Below, one piece after another: positions 11,410 to 19,359 of a stretch of DNA of 64,000 nucleotides (the first letter of the stretch is position 1; the number at the start of each line of letters is the position of its first letter). The DNA comes from a virus: the IMG/VR virus record IMGVR_UViG_3300010388_000214, positions 1 to 64,000 of that record. One strand, written 5' to 3'. The notes below the pieces were generated by a model, which did not search any database, was not told the DNA's origin, and was given only the letters and a program-made list of their open reading frames with translations. A program made the position numbers and the translations under genes.

Positions 11410-11480
11410 CAATAGGTAAGAATGATCAGCTTACCTGCCGACAGTCGGTCGCTCGTAGGGAAAGCGATACCCCTACTCTT

Positions 11481-11552
11481 GCCCCTATAGCTCAACGGTA
11501 GAGCACCTGTCTTGTAAACAGGAGGTTGTGATCTCGGAATTCACTGGGGGCC
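11481..11552 (+). tRNA. tRNA-Thr (TGT)
   Basis: Acceptor GCCCCTA pairs with TGGGGGC; D-arm AGCTCAACGGTAGAGC; anticodon stem CCTGT/ACAGG with loop CTTGTAA, anticodon TGT. The T stem is weak (GTGAT with TTCAC, one mismatch) and the loop is TCGGAAT-like. Short hairpins fill the spacer before it (11410-11480). The FmdB-like gene starts 15 nt downstream. Confidence 0.85.
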
Positions 11553-11566
11553 GAAAAGGAGGCTTT

Positions 11567-11746
11567 ATGCCAATCTATGAATACAAATGTATCGAATGTG
11601 ATACAAAATTAACATTAGTTAAATCAGCAGATGATCGTGATAAAGATCTTCCTGCATGTAAGTCTTGCAATTCAGATATAAAGCGTGTATACTCTAAAGT
11701 AGGAGTTGCCTTTAAGGGCAGCGGCTTTTATTCCACAGACAAGTAA
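11567..11746 (+). CDS. FmdB-type zinc-ribbon protein, 59 aa
   Basis: The frame is open from inside the tRNA-Thr gene, but ATG 11567 after GGAGG starts the family consensus MPIYEYKCIEC. A second CKSC and the terminal GSGFYSTD complete the FmdB putative regulatory zinc-ribbon pattern. These are common in Actinobacteria and their phages; molecular role unclear. Confidence 0.88.
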   Translation: MPIYEYKCIECDTKLTLVKSADDRDKDLPACKSCNSDIKRVYSKVGVAFKGSGFYSTDK

Positions 11747-11755
11747 GGGGTTGTT

Positions 11756-12007
11756 TTGACAACTGTGATTGAACCAGAAATTGTAGAAGAAGTAAAGACA
11801 CGGGTACTAACGCTTAATGATCGTTGCGATGCAAAAGCGTGTGGTGCTGCAGCTCTTGTAAAGGTTTCTGGGGTATCTGGAGAGCTACTCTTTTGTGGAC
11901 ACCACTACAATAAGGCAGAAGACTCTGAGGCCATGAAGAAGTTTGCGTTTGAGATCATTGACGAACGCTGGTCAATGCAAGGCGAGAACCGCCTTAAGGG
12001 GGACTAA
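11756..12007 (+). CDS. DUF7455-like small zinc protein
   Basis: TTG start after AAGGGG. The 83-aa protein has RCDAKACGAAALVKV then GELLFCGHHYNKAE, a C..C....C-x-H-H arrangement found in small actinobacterial and actinophage proteins (DUF7455). Likely a metal-bound fold; function unknown. Stop overlaps the next ATG. Confidence 0.75.
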   Translation: MTTVIEPEIVEEVKTRVLTLNDRCDAKACGAAALVKVSGVSGELLFCGHHYNKAEDSEAMKKFAFEIIDERWSMQGENRLKGD

Positions 12008-12333
12008 TGTCTAGACACAATGACATGCTTGAAGAAATGATTCTGGCAGGTGCTGCAGAGGTAGCTGGTATTGATGATAACGGTGAGCTTACCTATAGCT
12101 TTACCAAAAAGATGCCAGACCTTTATCCAGAACTTGCTCAAACTATTGAGGCTGGAATCTATAGTCACTTCCTTGTTCTTTGGGAAAAAGGTTTTGTAGA
12201 TATTACAATGGCAGACGATGACCCCGTAGTAACCCTAACTGAAAAGTCTAGGGACTTGACAGAGCTAAGTAAGCTAACCGATCACCAGCAGCTTATTATG
12301 CAAAACATTATTGAATACTTTTCTGAAGAGTAG
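12007..12333 (+). CDS. Hypothetical acidic protein, possible winged-helix, 108 aa
   Basis: TAATG coupling to the upstream gene. Sequence shows helix-rich N-terminus, a beta-wing-like GFVDITMADDDPVVTLTEKSRDL and a helical end. This resembles a winged-helix domain, but the evidence is weak. Its stop lies immediately before a new promoter (12334). Confidence 0.65.
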   Translation: MSRHNDMLEEMILAGAAEVAGIDDNGELTYSFTKKMPDLYPELAQTIEAGIYSHFLVLWEKGFVDITMADDDPVVTLTEKSRDLTELSKLTDHQQLIMQNIIEYFSEE

Positions 12334-12345
12334 TATAATTAACTG

Positions 12346-12759
12346 ATGGAGTTTTTTGTTGGTGCAATAATTACCCTAGTTGCAATAGTTGTAACCAGGA
12401 AGTTTATTGTGCGAGACATTGAGAATAAAAATAAAATAGATATTGTTTATAGTCAATCAAATGTATATGAGCTTATCAGACCTTTTATTCCAGACAGCCT
12501 AATCAGGCAGCTAGCCCCAAGCCAAAGTAGTAAGCACTACGACAAGATCTTTACCAAAATTTTGGTGGTAGATGAAATGGCTTACTGGATTAAAGAGAAC
12601 ACATTCTATAGTGCAAGCCTTGTGGATGGCAATGTGGACAAGGCAACAGCTAAGCCAGTTGACACAATGGCTATGGACAAGGTACAATTAGATAAGATGA
12701 TTAATATCATTGAAACTTTAACGAAGGGCAACTTTAATGATTATAGGAATTCAGGGTAG
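12346..12759 (+). CDS. Membrane-anchored hypothetical protein, 137 aa
   Basis: TATAAT at 12334-12339 lies 6 nt before the ATG, so the mRNA is probably leaderless. N-terminal hydrophobic segment FFVGAIITLVAIVVT (residues 3-17) would be one membrane span; the rest is a soluble, charged domain. No motif recognised. It overlaps the next gene by 23 nt. Confidence 0.68.
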   Translation: MEFFVGAIITLVAIVVTRKFIVRDIENKNKIDIVYSQSNVYELIRPFIPDSLIRQLAPSQSSKHYDKIFTKILVVDEMAYWIKENTFYSASLVDGNVDKATAKPVDTMAMDKVQLDKMINIIETLTKGNFNDYRNSG

Positions 12760-13090
12760 TAAGAACTTCTCAGACTACAATGTCTTTCTTCGTGCTATGG
12801 GAACAGCTCTATCTAGCATGTCAGAAGGAGACGAGCAGTTCACCATTATGTCTGCAGGACCAGCAAGGTTAAACTCTATGGGTATGGAATTTACAAACGT
12901 ATCTGAGCGTAGCCTGAAGGCCCGTGGCATTCATGCAAAGATTGTTAAGGTTCCCGTTGCTTGGTTTGATAAGAATATGCAGGTAGTGGATCACTTCATG
13001 TATTTCAGTCTTCCCAAAGAGACCGTGTCACCCCTGGTGGCTAAGGCAGAAGACTTAGATCTTGATGTAGGAATCTATCGGTATGCTTAG
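12737..13090 (+). CDS. Rossmann-like protein, possibly DUF2493/SLOG
   Basis: 117 aa opening MIIGIQGSKNFSDYNVFLRAM, which resembles the start of DUF2493 proteins (GSR-x-F-x-D), a SLOG-superfamily nucleotide-binding fold. A second segment FTIMSAGPARLNSM is reminiscent of the G-x-x-x-G-x-D loop, although Asp is missing. If correct, it binds a nucleotide-derived ligand. It overlaps the deaminase gene by 8 nt, a context consistent with nucleotide metabolism. Confidence 0.5.
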   Translation: MIIGIQGSKNFSDYNVFLRAMGTALSSMSEGDEQFTIMSAGPARLNSMGMEFTNVSERSLKARGIHAKIVKVPVAWFDKNMQVVDHFMYFSLPKETVSPLVAKAEDLDLDVGIYRYA

Positions 13091-13439
13091 CAAAAGCGAA
13101 GAGGCCTTTCTTTCAGTAGCAAGATATCTTTCTAAGAAATCTGCTGCTAGACAGAAGCACGGAGCAGTTGTGGTTAAGTCAGGGCGTGTCCTTGGTACTG
13201 GCTACAACAAGGATAAGAATCATCCGACACAGGTGTCACCAGAACATATCAAAACGCATTGTAGTCGTCATGCTGAAATAGAGGCGATGAAAGATGCTAA
13301 CTGGAATGTACGTGGTGCAGTTCTTTATGTTGCCAGACTAAATCGTCAGGGTAGCGATAGGAACAGCAGACCTTGCAAACACTGCGAGGTAGTAATACAA
13401 ACAATGCAAATCAAAAAAGTAATATACACAGAAGGTTGA
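13083..13439 (+). CDS. Cytidine/deoxycytidylate deaminase-like protein
   Basis: 118 aa. Zinc ligands and catalytic Glu are visible as CSRHAEIEAM (H-A-E) and RPCKHCEVVIQ (P-C-x-x-C). The N-terminal KHGAVVVKSGRVLGTGYN is the substrate-binding strand-loop of the family. Deamination of dCMP to dUMP would feed the ThyX encoded at 22596-23300. It is short compared with dCMP deaminases of about 150 aa, so base or nucleotide specificity is uncertain. Confidence 0.85.
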   Translation: MLSKSEEAFLSVARYLSKKSAARQKHGAVVVKSGRVLGTGYNKDKNHPTQVSPEHIKTHCSRHAEIEAMKDANWNVRGAVLYVARLNRQGSDRNSRPCKHCEVVIQTMQIKKVIYTEG

Positions 13440-13444
13440 GAAAG

Positions 13445-13654
13445 ATGCAAATCACATCACTTAATCAAATGGAAGAGATTGTCGCAAACAACAAGTCCCT
13501 CAGCTGGGATGGTTGGACAGTTCTCCACACAAAGCAGGACCCAACCGCATGGTCAAAGACCAACGGTGTATTTAGAAATTCACAATGGCATGTACAGAAC
13601 CGTTACGAGCCTGTCGAGAATGGATGGAATATCCCATTAAAGCTTGTGAGGTAA
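13445..13654 (+). CDS. Hypothetical protein, 69 aa
   Basis: The frame extends back to 13373 inside the deaminase gene; ATG 13445 after GAGAAAG is the likely start (MQITSLNQMEEIVA). Contains a Trp-rich middle (SWDGWTVLHTKQDPTAWSKTNG) of the type seen in small actinophage proteins. Unknown function; 1 nt before the WhiB gene. Confidence 0.65.
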   Translation: MQITSLNQMEEIVANNKSLSWDGWTVLHTKQDPTAWSKTNGVFRNSQWHVQNRYEPVENGWNIPLKLVR

Positions 13655-13655
13655 C

Positions 13656-13940
13656 ATGGACAAGCATGAGTGGAAAGATCTAGGATCTTGCAGGGACTAT
13701 GACACTAACTTATTCTTTGATAAGTATGAAGATAATCTTGAACTCAGGCCTGCCATTGACAAGCTATGTTCTGACTGCCCAATGGTAAAGCAATGTTTTG
13801 CTGTTGGTGTCTCTCAGAAAGAATGGGGAGTCTGGGGAGGTGTGTATATTGAGAATGGAAAAATTTCCAGGGAATTCAATAAGCACAGGTCTAAAGAGGA
13901 TTGGTCTCAAACCTGGCAATATCTAACGATGGATAATTAA
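13656..13940 (+). CDS. WhiB-family transcriptional regulator
   Basis: 94 aa with the WhiB layout: single Cys (GSCRDYD, residue 12), then CSDCPMVKQC giving C-x2-C-x5-C, and the GVWGGVY turn. The four cysteines bind a [4Fe-4S] cluster; the C-terminal basic tail is short (FNKHRSKEDW). WhiB proteins bind the host sigma factor region 4 and are found only in Actinobacteria and their phages, so this gene is the strongest host marker. Phage WhiB proteins can repress host whiB genes and exclude superinfection (known for phage TM4); that role here is inference. Confidence 0.92.
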   Translation: MDKHEWKDLGSCRDYDTNLFFDKYEDNLELRPAIDKLCSDCPMVKQCFAVGVSQKEWGVWGGVYIENGKISREFNKHRSKEDWSQTWQYLTMDN

Positions 13941-13942
13941 TT

Positions 13943-14158
13943 ATGGAAATGTGGTCATGGGTATTAGCTGCAATTGGTGTAGCTGGAATATTCTTTGTTG
14001 GTCAAAAGACTATTTGGGGTTGGCTAATTCTATTAGCTAACGAATGCATATGGTTTGTTTATGCCATTGCAACAGAACAATATGGTTTCATATTTTCTGC
14101 CATAGCATATGCCACGGTATATGTTAGATCCTATTTACACTGGAAAAGAGATAAGTAA
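13943..14158 (+). CDS. Small membrane protein, three predicted spans
   Basis: 71 aa: WSWVLAAIGVAGIFFVG, GWLILLANECIWFVYAIA and FIFSAIAYATVYVRSYL are hydrophobic segments. A PnuC-like topology is suggested by Trp/Tyr content, but size is far too small for the whole transporter. Follows WhiB by 2 nt and overlaps the next ATG. Confidence 0.65.
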   Translation: MEMWSWVLAAIGVAGIFFVGQKTIWGWLILLANECIWFVYAIATEQYGFIFSAIAYATVYVRSYLHWKRDK

Positions 14159-14394
14159 TGTACACAGATGAAATGAAGAGAGCCTTCTACTCTGTTACGC
14201 CACCTAAAAACTTTGGCGTTCAGATTGTTGACAACGAGCATTTCCTGACAGTAAAGGCAAGTGCAAAGCAATTCTTTAACTTGCTTGACGAAGATAAGCG
14301 TGATGCTGTTGAGTATATGGTTCGAGTCAAGAAGGCACTAGAAGACAATGGTGCAATCGTAATGCTTGTAAGAGATGGCGAAGAAGGTTTGTAA
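14158..14394 (+). CDS. Hypothetical protein, 78 aa
   Basis: ATG overlaps the previous stop (TAATG). Sequence MYTDEMKRAFYSVTPPKNFGVQIVDNEHFLTVKAS... shows a mixed alpha/beta domain without known motif. Directly followed by the next gene with no gap, so it is part of the same operon. Confidence 0.65.
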   Translation: MYTDEMKRAFYSVTPPKNFGVQIVDNEHFLTVKASAKQFFNLLDEDKRDAVEYMVRVKKALEDNGAIVMLVRDGEEGL

Positions 14395-14775
14395 ATGAAT
14401 ACAGAATTGCTTTCTCTGATTGGCTTTATCGTATATACACTATTGTTTTGCCTAGTCGCATTTGGCTACTCCAGGTCTCTGATTAATAATAAAAGCATTA
14501 GAAATCAGCTTGCAGCAGAAGTAATTGAAAAAGCAGCACTAACAGCACGCATCGATCAACTAGAAGGTGCACGTGACTCTGACAAGATTGAGAATACAGA
14601 AGGCTTTCTACGCTTTGTATCTGAATCTCGTGAGTGGGCTTTTGAGTATATTGAGGATGTGCAGCAAGCACTACTCGCCTACGATATAGCTCTCAGTACT
14701 GATGATGCAAAAATAATTAATGATGCATATAAAAAGTTAATCAGCTTCTTGCCAGATGACGATGTGGTATCATAG
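14395..14775 (+). CDS. Membrane-anchored coiled-coil protein, 126 aa
   Basis: N-terminal span LIGFIVYTLLFCLVAFGYS (residues 7-25), then a coiled-coil (NQLAAEVIEKAALTARIDQLEG) and an acidic helical domain. It has the look of an Rz-like or membrane-scaffold protein but lies far from the lysis genes, so no function is assigned. Confidence 0.65.
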   Translation: MNTELLSLIGFIVYTLLFCLVAFGYSRSLINNKSIRNQLAAEVIEKAALTARIDQLEGARDSDKIENTEGFLRFVSESREWAFEYIEDVQQALLAYDIALSTDDAKIINDAYKKLISFLPDDDVVS

Positions 14776-14831
14776 AATTGCCTGCTCTTCGGAGGGGTAA
14801 TACAAATAACTCGCTTAAAAGGAGTGATAAT

Positions 14832-15287
14832 ATGGTAAAAACATACAAAACAATGATGGACGTATTTAACGATCCATTCCTCATTGGGTTTAGTCGGGAA
14901 TTCGATAGGCTCAATACACTACAGAAGACAAACTCTTCTATCTCATATCCACCATACAATGTGGTAAAGTATACGGATGACGAATATGATCTGATGCTTG
15001 CAGTTGCTGGCTTCTCGATTGACGATCTGTCCGTAACCATAGATGATGGAAATCTGATTGTGGCTGGAGAGATTTCAGAATCACCAGCTGCTGAACCAGA
15101 GTATCTCTACAAGGGTATTGCCACACGCAAGTTTACTCGTAAGTTTGCACTTGGTGAATATATGGAGGTAGAGAAGACATCTCTAAAGGATGGAATCCTA
15201 CGCATTTTCATTAAACGTAATATTCCAGAAGAACAAAAGCCAAAACGCATCGAAATCATCGATCACAGTGCTAACAATAAGTATTAG
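14832..15287 (+). CDS. HSP20 / alpha-crystallin small heat-shock protein
   Basis: ATG 14832 after AAAGGAG is preferred over upstream in-frame codons. The 151-aa protein holds the crystallin domain: DDEYDLMLAVAGFSIDDLSV, GNLIVAGEIS, FTRKFALGEYMEVEKTSLKDGILRIFIKR (the last gives the A-x-x-x-n-G-x-L equivalent), then KPKRIEI. Such ATP-independent holdases are frequent in large phages. Ends convergently 40 nt from the glycosyltransferase gene. Confidence 0.88.
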   Translation: MVKTYKTMMDVFNDPFLIGFSREFDRLNTLQKTNSSISYPPYNVVKYTDDEYDLMLAVAGFSIDDLSVTIDDGNLIVAGEISESPAAEPEYLYKGIATRKFTRKFALGEYMEVEKTSLKDGILRIFIKRNIPEEQKPKRIEIIDHSANNKY

Positions 15288-15327
15288 TAAGTAGATCGCA
15301 GTCCTGAGCATGACTTAAAACTGCTCT

Positions 15328-17235
15328 TTAATGATATGCTTTTGCTCTGTAGTTAATAAAGATGTTTTCGTAGCCACGGGCACGGAAGTCTTGGCACACA
15401 ACGACCATTTCGCAATCGCCTTCACCAGTCTTCTTATTGATCCAGTGGTGTCTAGCACCTTCCTGGAATGGCTTGGCACGGTACAGGCATAGTCCGCTAG
15501 AGGTAGACAGGTACCTTCCATAATGCTTTGTTCGGTATCCGTCTTCAAGGGGGAACACACCAGGCTGGTATTCATCTGTAGTCCTGGTAGCCCATACGTC
15601 ATAGAATGTACCGTTTGGACGAACAGACATGGCAGAGACAACGTCAAAGTCTGGCTCAAGTGTTTCAAATTCAAGAAGCTCCCTGATGTCACCCACACCA
15701 AACTTTACGTCACCCTCAAACATGAGCACGTAGTCGGCGGTATCTAAGAAGCCTGCAGCCTCAATAGCCTTGTTTCTAGCAATGGACAGATTCATAACTC
15801 TTTCTTCATCCTTAACAGAACCAAAATACTTAGTGTTAACATTCTCACTAATGATCGAGATACCCTTAAGCATGGACCAGTCAAAGCTAAACAACAACCT
15901 CTTAGTGCTATCGGTAGAGTCGTTCTCATAAATAGACAAGTAGAACTCATGTTCTGGGAAAGCCTTTACCACATCAGCGATCTGCTTGTGGTACTGCCCC
16001 ATTTGCTTTTCTCTATTACGAATAATAGAATACATAAGTATCTTCTTTTTAGGGATCAATTTCTTGATTGCTTTGTTTAGTGCCTCTGCACTTAGCATTG
16101 ACTCTACAACATCTTTAAATTCACCCTGGATCTTCTCCCAGTCAAAGCTCTTAGCAAGCTTGTAGCTGCTTTCTGACAAACTAGCGTATACCTTGGTATC
16201 CCCTAGTTTTAAAATGGCTTCTACCATTTCGTCAGAATTGTCTCCAATCAGCATACATGAGCTAATTTCTTCTCCAGAGAACCCTCTGGCACCGACGGTA
16301 GAAGAAACAATGGGAAGGCCATAGCTTAACGCCTTCATAACCTTAAGGTGTGTGCCTGCTCCACTCTCCATGGGGTTAATGAATACACCAGAAGACTTAA
16401 ATAAATAGTCTAATGTTTCGTCATCGACCTTGCCAAGGATTTCGATGTTGTCAGATGGCTTCATTGTTTTAAGAGCATTGCTTGCGTCACCAACAACCTT
16501 GAAGGTGTAGTCTGGCAAAGCCTGAGCAATTGGAAGAAGGTTCTTTGCTGCAACAACGTTTGGTGGGTGACCGCTACCAACAAACAAAACAACTTTGTTG
16601 TTTCTGGATACATCAGCATCTGGCTTTCTAATCTGCGTACCGTTTGGAATATACACAGACTTCTTGTTTGTCTTGTAGAACTCACGAATCTTCTGCTCGT
16701 CTTGAGTTGAACAGTAAGTGTAAAGGTCACAAAGATTTAGGGCAAGCTCCTCCATCTGAGCCGTAACCTTTAGGTCTAAAGAGTTTACTTTGTATAGTTG
16801 TTCAGCAAGTGTGATCTCTGCATTGTGTGACGCATAGATAACTGGTAAGTTATTTACATTAAGTTCATCAAATAAAGGTGCTGTTGCAAAGTGATCGAGA
16901 ATAACTAAATCAGTATCCTTTAACTCTTTTCTAACAACATTCTTAAACTTTGTCATAAAGTCTTTTAGCAAGTAAATGGTTAGGTCACGACTTTTGCCAT
17001 CCAGTCTCTGCCTCTGGTTGTTGCCTCTTCTTGCTGTGCCTGGGTCAGCTGCATAAACAGAAAACTTTGTGCCATCTGCGAGGGTAGTGCTATGATCTTC
17101 TCCACCCCAACTAAAAGCCACAACGTGTACGTCATGCCCACTAATAGATTCTAAGAGTTTAAATGATCTTTCTGACCCACCAGAACTTGTGTCTAACATG
17201 TTTGGGTTTGCTGAGATTACTAATATTTTTGCCAT
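15328..17235 (-). CDS. Two-domain glycosyltransferase (GT-B GT4-like plus GT-A-like)
   Basis: The frame extends to 17325, but ATG at 17235 (MAKILVISANPN) is 9 nt downstream of TATACT, a leaderless arrangement. The 635-aa protein has an N-terminal GT-B fold: SGGSERSFKLLE, NGTQIRKP, VVLFVGSGHPPNV, ETLDYLFKSSGVFINPMESGAGTHLKVMKALSYGLP (the E-x7-E donor site region). From about residue 400, KKKILMYSIIRNRE, IYENDSTDSTKRLL and ADYVLMFEGDVKFG form a GT-A domain similar to Anp1-type enzymes. Likely it decorates a phage or host glycan. It is divergent from the Dps gene. Confidence 0.85.
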   Translation of the reverse strand: MAKILVISANPNMLDTSSGGSERSFKLLESISGHDVHVVAFSWGGEDHSTTLADGTKFSVYAADPGTARRGNNQRQRLDGKSRDLTIYLLKDFMTKFKNVVRKELKDTDLVILDHFATAPLFDELNVNNLPVIYASHNAEITLAEQLYKVNSLDLKVTAQMEELALNLCDLYTYCSTQDEQKIREFYKTNKKSVYIPNGTQIRKPDADVSRNNKVVLFVGSGHPPNVVAAKNLLPIAQALPDYTFKVVGDASNALKTMKPSDNIEILGKVDDETLDYLFKSSGVFINPMESGAGTHLKVMKALSYGLPIVSSTVGARGFSGEEISSCMLIGDNSDEMVEAILKLGDTKVYASLSESSYKLAKSFDWEKIQGEFKDVVESMLSAEALNKAIKKLIPKKKILMYSIIRNREKQMGQYHKQIADVVKAFPEHEFYLSIYENDSTDSTKRLLFSFDWSMLKGISIISENVNTKYFGSVKDEERVMNLSIARNKAIEAAGFLDTADYVLMFEGDVKFGVGDIRELLEFETLEPDFDVVSAMSVRPNGTFYDVWATRTTDEYQPGVFPLEDGYRTKHYGRYLSTSSGLCLYRAKPFQEGARHHWINKKTGEGDCEMVVVCQDFRARGYENIFINYRAKAYH

Positions 17236-17278
17236 TGTAATAATAGTATACCATCTCCGCTGTGTTATAATTATAGGT

Positions 17279-17725
17279 ATGGAACAACTCATTAGCCTAC
17301 TGAAGGCACTGCTAGCAGACAACATTACATTACGCTTTAAGGCACAAGGATACCACTGGAACGTCGAGTCGGATGACTTCGCACAGTTCCACAGTTTTTT
17401 CGGAAAGATCTACGAAGACTTTGAGGGTGCAACCGATGCACATGCAGAGTGGATCCGTATGCTTAACGCCTACGCTCCTTACAGAATCTCAGAGTTCTTT
17501 GACTCTACCTCTATCTCAGAGCCACTGATTGTCGGAGATGCAGAAGAAATGATTGCAGATCTTTACGATGCGGTAGAGAAGCACAAGGAAGACCTTATTG
17601 CTGCAGGTATTGTAGCCAATGGACTTAACGAGTTTGGCCTTGCAAACTTCTTGGCAGAGCGACAGACTGCTTGCCAGAAGTGGTGCTGGCAGTTACGCTC
17701 TAGCATGGAGATGGAAGAAGACTAA
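17279..17725 (+). CDS. Dps/ferritin-like DNA-protection protein
   Basis: TATAAT (17266-17271) ends 7 nt before the ATG, so the message is probably leaderless. The 148-aa protein has LRFKAQGYHWNVESDDFAQFHSFFGKIYEDFEGATDAHAEWIR, which contains the ferroxidase H-W and D..E residues of Dps. Further helices give the four-helix bundle. It would oxidise and store iron and shield DNA from peroxide. It overlaps the next gene by 1 nt, in an operon with head-associated proteins. Confidence 0.82.
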   Translation: MEQLISLLKALLADNITLRFKAQGYHWNVESDDFAQFHSFFGKIYEDFEGATDAHAEWIRMLNAYAPYRISEFFDSTSISEPLIVGDAEEMIADLYDAVEKHKEDLIAAGIVANGLNEFGLANFLAERQTACQKWCWQLRSSMEMEED

Positions 17726-18087
17726 TGCCATACAAGATTAGCGGTAAGGGTAACGCACTTGGTTGCTCTGGATACGGAGTACAGGATGATGCTGGTAAGA
17801 CAGTTGGATGTCACGCTACCCGTGCAGAGGCAGAGGCTCATGTAGCAGCTCTTTACGCTAACGTAGAAGATGCTAAAGACATGTCTTTTACTGTTGACCC
17901 AAAGTACCCTGGAGCTGGTATTAAGCGTCCAGAGCAGGGTAGAGCAGGTGGAAAGACTGGTTCTGGCATTAGAAGTCAGTACGGTAAGAAGCCAAAGAAA
18001 ACAAATCGTGGACGCTCTCCAGATGCACTTAACAGTAACGGTGCACTTGGAACAACTGGTGGCGGCATGTCTCTTGGAGGAATATAA
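17725..18087 (+). CDS. Phage structural-type protein with CHATRAEAEAH motif, 120 aa
   Basis: The N-terminus (GNALGCSGYGVQDDAGKTVGCHATRAEAEAHVAALYANV) is a small module often found in actinophage capsid-maturation or head proteins. The C-terminal half is Gly/Lys/Arg-rich and disordered. ATG overlaps the Dps stop. Role likely virion-associated, inferred from domain occurrence. Confidence 0.65.
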   Translation: MPYKISGKGNALGCSGYGVQDDAGKTVGCHATRAEAEAHVAALYANVEDAKDMSFTVDPKYPGAGIKRPEQGRAGGKTGSGIRSQYGKKPKKTNRGRSPDALNSNGALGTTGGGMSLGGI

Positions 18088-18605
18088 TGGATGATTTAAT
18101 TAAGGCACAAGGACCCTGCTGGGATGGATATATGCAGCGAGGAATGAAGCCTGGTGAAAACGGTAAGATGGTCCCCAACTGCGTACCTGCAAAGAAGGCA
18201 GACGATCTATGGGAAGACGATGACACAGTTGAGTATGACACTGAGTCCATGGCAAAGGCAGAAGGCTACTCTCCTCCTGCTGGTGCACGCTCTGCTGCTC
18301 GTAGAGCAATTAAGTTTAAGGAAGATGGGAAGGCAACTGGTGCAGGTACAGCTGTAGGTTGGACTCGTGCAGGTCAGCTTGCTAGAGGAGAGACCCTGTC
18401 TCTTAGTACTGTTAAGCGTATGTACTCATATTTTTCTCGTCACGAGGTAGACAAGAAGGGTAAGGATTGGGCAAACCAGTCAAACCCATCTAACGGATAC
18501 ATCATGTGGCTTGCATGGGGTGGAGACGCAGGGTATTCCTGGTCACGTGGCATCGTAGAGCGTGAGAAAAATAAAAAATTCTGGCAAGGCTCAGCCTTTG
18601 AGTAA
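18087..18605 (+). CDS. Conserved phage protein with CWDGYMQRGMKPGENGK module, 172 aa
   Basis: N-terminal CWDGYMQRGMKPG..VPNCVP is a short Cys-pair module common in actinophage head/protease proteins. The second half (YSPPAGARSAARRAIKFKEDG..., LSTVKRMYSYFSRHEVDK, SNGYIMWLAWGGDAGYSWS) is a domain often fused to prohead proteases or portals in other phages. Here it stands alone. Its enzymatic role is unknown. Confidence 0.7.
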   Translation: MDDLIKAQGPCWDGYMQRGMKPGENGKMVPNCVPAKKADDLWEDDDTVEYDTESMAKAEGYSPPAGARSAARRAIKFKEDGKATGAGTAVGWTRAGQLARGETLSLSTVKRMYSYFSRHEVDKKGKDWANQSNPSNGYIMWLAWGGDAGYSWSRGIVEREKNKKFWQGSAFE

Positions 18606-18624
18606 TTAGTGGTACAATTAAAAC

Positions 18625-18906
18625 ATGAGTACATTACACAATCTTTATACAGTGGGAACCACACAGGTTGCCGTCTCCGAGCCATCTACAACATCTGGTC
18701 GTGACGTCACTATTCAAAACGTAAACGCTTCTGGATACATCTATGTAGGTGGCACAGGAGTGACTACCGAAAATTATGGATATAGAATTTCAGCCAACCA
18801 CGCTATCTCTTTTGAGTTAGACTCACAAGATGAACTATACGTTATTGGATCAACAAGCAACATGAAGGTTGCTGTAATCTCTATCAACTTAGAAGGAAAG
18901 CAGTAA
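18625..18906 (+). CDS. Small beta-rich structural-type protein, 93 aa
   Basis: TACAAT (18613-18618) ends 6 nt before the ATG: a predicted leaderless start. The product (MSTLHNLYTVGTTQVAVSEPSTTSGRDVTIQNVNASGYIYVGG...) is made of beta-strands ending in MKVAVISINLEGKQ, typical of small head-decoration or tail-surface proteins in large phages. Overlaps the next ATG. Confidence 0.68.
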   Translation: MSTLHNLYTVGTTQVAVSEPSTTSGRDVTIQNVNASGYIYVGGTGVTTENYGYRISANHAISFELDSQDELYVIGSTSNMKVAVISINLEGKQ

Positions 18907-19358
18907 TGGCTAGGTTTACTAATCCAGCAACCGCATCAGACCTAAACCTTGTTGTTGTAGATACGTCATACGTTCTAGGTGGTGGAACCCTGAATGGTAG
19001 TCAGCCAACTTTTAATGGCGATCCACTTTTTGCTGGTAGCTATGTAAAGGTTGGAAGTCTTGTACACTTTAGAGCCACGGTGACGATGACAAACATTACT
19101 GGTTTTGGTACTGGACAATACTACATGACGCTACCGTTTAACGCCAAGTATGAAGAGTATATTCGTGGTGGTCATCTTCACGATAACTCTACCAACAAAT
19201 TTTACTCCATCTCTGCACAAACTACACCAGGATCAAATGTCATTAAGCTTTGGACTACAGCAAATAATGGTGACGACGTACCGTTTACATCGTCTGTTCC
19301 ATTTAACTTGGCAGTAGCAGATGACTTCCATGTCTCTGGTAGCTACATCGCAGCTTAA
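18906..19358 (+). CDS. Beta-sandwich-like structural protein, 150 aa
   Basis: Ser/Thr/Gly-rich sequence with alternating strands (VKVGSLVHFRATVTM, TGQYYMTLPFNAKYEEYIRGGHLHD, NKFYSISAQTTPG). Such proteins in phages often cap or decorate the virion. Same operon as the preceding gene. It ends 1 nt before the 3' end of the oppositely oriented tmRNA. Confidence 0.65.
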   Translation: MARFTNPATASDLNLVVVDTSYVLGGGTLNGSQPTFNGDPLFAGSYVKVGSLVHFRATVTMTNITGFGTGQYYMTLPFNAKYEEYIRGGHLHDNSTNKFYSISAQTTPGSNVIKLWTTANNGDDVPFTSSVPFNLAVADDFHVSGSYIAA

Positions 19359-19359
19359 G

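Noticed and set aside
17189-17281. Longer N-terminus for the Dps gene
   Set aside because: The extension overlaps the divergent glycosyltransferase start, and the TATAAT sits just before ATG 17279.
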